From Sphingobacterium phlebotomi (GTDB lineage Bacteria; Bacteroidota; Bacteroidia; Sphingobacteriales; Sphingobacteriaceae): a stretch of DNA of 64,000 nucleotides. The stretch's first letter is position 1. Each line of letters opens with the position of its first letter. Positions 62,968 through 64,000 of the stretch are shown here, one piece after another. The position numbers and the translations under genes were made by a program. Below the pieces are notes generated by a model. It saw only the letters and a program-made list of their open reading frames with translations. It did no database searches and was not told the origin of the DNA. The stretch covers positions 62,001-126,000 of the forward strand of contig NZ_VTAV01000012.1 of NCBI RefSeq assembly GCF_008180195.1, read 5' to 3'.

Positions 62968-63603
62968 TTATCTCTTGGTGAAATACGCTTGATAACGCGC
63001 CTTTAACTCTTGCTGTTGCTCCGGCGTAAGGGTAGTATGGCTATCCGTATGAGACACAACTGTCGACACAACTTTATGGGTCCCTTTGCCGTTCTCAATA
63101 AAAAGTACGGTTGGGGAAGATATTCGCTTGATGGAATCTATCCCTAAAACCGTATACGGATTTAAGATATCATGGAATTTTTCTAGAATTGCACGATACC
63201 CCGCCGATCCTTCTTCCGTAGTTACCACCTCGTCGTCCTGTAATTCTTTAAAGTCGCGTATATCTTTAATATTCAAATAATAGATTGTCGCTTTTTCCTC
63301 TGCCGAAAATTCAAGCAAAGGACCTACCGCATTTCTAAACCAAGGACAAGACGGCCAACCGAATAGGACAATGCCATTTTGAAGTTGGAGTATATCGTCT
63401 TCATCCGCGATGACAATTCGACTACTATCCGGTACCGAAACGACAATGTCATTCTTCTCGTTCAAATCCTCCAGTTCTTTTTTAAAGTGTTGGACATCTT
63501 CGGCACTGATCACAACATCTTTGTTCCGAATCTGATTTTTAATATCCTTACAACCGAGGAATAGTATCAACATCATTCCAAGCCACACTATTTTGTTCCG
63601 CAT
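62968..63603 (-). CDS. Thioredoxin-like lipoprotein with CxxF active-site variant
   Basis: 211 residues, lipobox LFLGC. The thioredoxin-like fold is visible: IVLFGWPSCPWFRNAVGPLLEF, IYYLNIKDIRDF, cis-Pro segment ISSPTVLFIENGKG. In the CxxC position the sequence is CPWF, so the second (resolving) cysteine is lost. The C-terminal tail is DSHTTLTPEQQQELKARYQAYF. The overall pattern resembles the small bacterial thioredoxin-like accessory proteins with YxPxCPxCR motif. A close homologue is encoded immediately upstream at the right edge. Monothiol chemistry such as glutaredoxin-like or isomerase action is conceivable. Confidence 0.75.
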   Translation of the reverse strand: MRNKIVWLGMMLILFLGCKDIKNQIRNKDVVISAEDVQHFKKELEDLNEKNDIVVSVPDSSRIVIADEDDILQLQNGIVLFGWPSCPWFRNAVGPLLEFSAEEKATIYYLNIKDIRDFKELQDDEVVTTEEGSAGYRAILEKFHDILNPYTVLGIDSIKRISSPTVLFIENGKGTHKVVSTVVSHTDSHTTLTPEQQQELKARYQAYFTKR

Positions 63604-63641
63604 ATTGATTTTTATAAAATTTTAGATACAACTTATTTGCT

Positions 63642-64000
63642 TTACTGATTATATCGAGCATAGATCTCCTTATAGATCTGCTTTAGCTCCTCGTGTTGTT
63701 CCGGTGTTAACTTTACATATGGATCTTTTTGACTTTCGATAGTGCCTGATTTTTTCTCAAAGGCCTTATTGTCTTTGATAAACAAGACCGTGGAGGAGGA
63801 AATTCTTTTAATGGTATCATCACCCAACCCTTTATAAGGATCCAACACTTCATCGAATTTTTTCAAAATTGCACGATAACCTTCTGTTCCCTCATTTGTC
63901 GTGACAATCGCGATGCTGTCTTGCTGTAGTTCCTTTTGATCTCGAATCTTAGCAATATTTAGGTAGTGGATTTTGACATTCTGCTCCTTAGCAAAATCCA
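63642..64000 (-). CDS. Second thioredoxin-like protein, N-terminus outside window
   Basis: The open frame continues past the right edge; about 118 C-terminal residues are visible. They align with the neighbouring gene over the whole length: VKIHYLNIAKIRDQKELQQD, TNEGTEGYRAILKKFDEVLDPYKGLGDDTIKRISSSTVLFIKDN and KDPYVKLTPEQHEELKQIYKE. The active-site segment is not in the window, so whether its CxxC is intact cannot be told. Tandem duplicate of the 211-aa gene, 38 bp apart. Confidence 0.72.
   Translation of the reverse strand, partial: DFAKEQNVKIHYLNIAKIRDQKELQQDSIAIVTTNEGTEGYRAILKKFDEVLDPYKGLGDDTIKRISSSTVLFIKDNKAFEKKSGTIESQKDPYVKLTPEQHEELKQIYKEIYARYNQ

Noticed and set aside
1..64000. CRISPR array, rRNA operon, transposase or integrase
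   Set aside because: No regularly spaced direct repeats, no rRNA-like sequence and no DDE/tyrosine recombinase signature found on either strand.

Overview
The window comes from a Bacteroidota chromosome, most likely family Sphingobacteriaceae (Sphingobacterium/Olivibacter-like). Supporting signs are two SusC/SusD pairs, a hybrid two-component system regulator, TTG-N19-21-TAnnTTTG promoters with no clear Shine-Dalgarno sites, DUF3127/DUF4142/DUF4197 proteins, SPI/SPII-type secreted enzymes and moderate-to-low GC. I cannot assign genus or species. No rRNA, CRISPR array, prophage or intact IS element is visible.

Layout. 1-8.5 kb: a truncated secreted GH20 hexosaminidase, tRNA-Glu with its own promoter and terminator, a DAACS symporter, a group of small orphan/stress genes (77-aa hydrophilic protein, DUF4142 protein, 80-aa membrane protein), a tandem universal stress protein, an acidic repeat protein and a large MscS channel. 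8.5-16.8 kb: one minus-strand signalling run holding a REC-PAS histidine kinase, a CHASE3-HAMP-GAF hybrid kinase with three receiver domains, a single-domain receiver, CheR, CheB and another receiver, preceded by a GYF_2/CD225 and a DUF2752 membrane protein. No flagellar gene or chemoreceptor is present. 16.8-31.9 kb: housekeeping block, mostly minus strand: groL-groS, secG, a TPR-like protein, lptE, a sigma-54 activator without receiver domain, miaB, an OmpA lipoprotein, a carboxypeptidase-regulatory-domain protein, a small conserved protein, a RlmD-type RNA methyltransferase, tetR, pheS, ssb and mutY, then a divergent M23 peptidase. 31.9-37.7 kb: DUF4197 protein, three consecutive secreted enzymes of phosphodiester-type families (EEP, NAGPA-like, GDPD), an HD hydrolase, a THUMP RNA methyltransferase and a DUF3127 protein whose C-terminus mimics the SSB tail.

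37.8-51.9 kb is a complete polysaccharide utilisation locus: HTCS regulator, then TIG/NHL surface protein, GH43, SusC, SusD, a second GH43 and a 683-residue-frame secreted protein that looks like an (alpha/alpha)6 glycosidase of unknown family. The HTCS should sense a released oligosaccharide in the periplasm and switch on the operon; SusC/D and the TIG/NHL protein bind and import glycan; the GH43 pair and the unknown enzyme process it. 52-53.2 kb: ECF sigma factor and its membrane anti-sigma partner, which carries a TonB-C-like tail. 53.2-54.4 kb: an orphan stretch with one unusual hypothetical gene. 54.5-62.6 kb: a second susC-susD pair followed by an FAD oxidoreductase, a TIGR01777 SDR protein and a YeiH-type exporter, with no glycosidase. 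The right edge holds a tiny lipoprotein ending in Gly-Cys-Asp and two tandem thioredoxin-like lipoproteins in which the intact copy has lost the second active-site cysteine.

The observations I would follow first are the SSB-like tail on the DUF3127 protein, the uncharacterised enzyme of the GH43 locus, the MCP-less CheB/CheR/hybrid-kinase operon, the thioredoxin-like tandem with the small lipoprotein, and a structured ~246-bp intergenic element at 27.3-27.6 kb.
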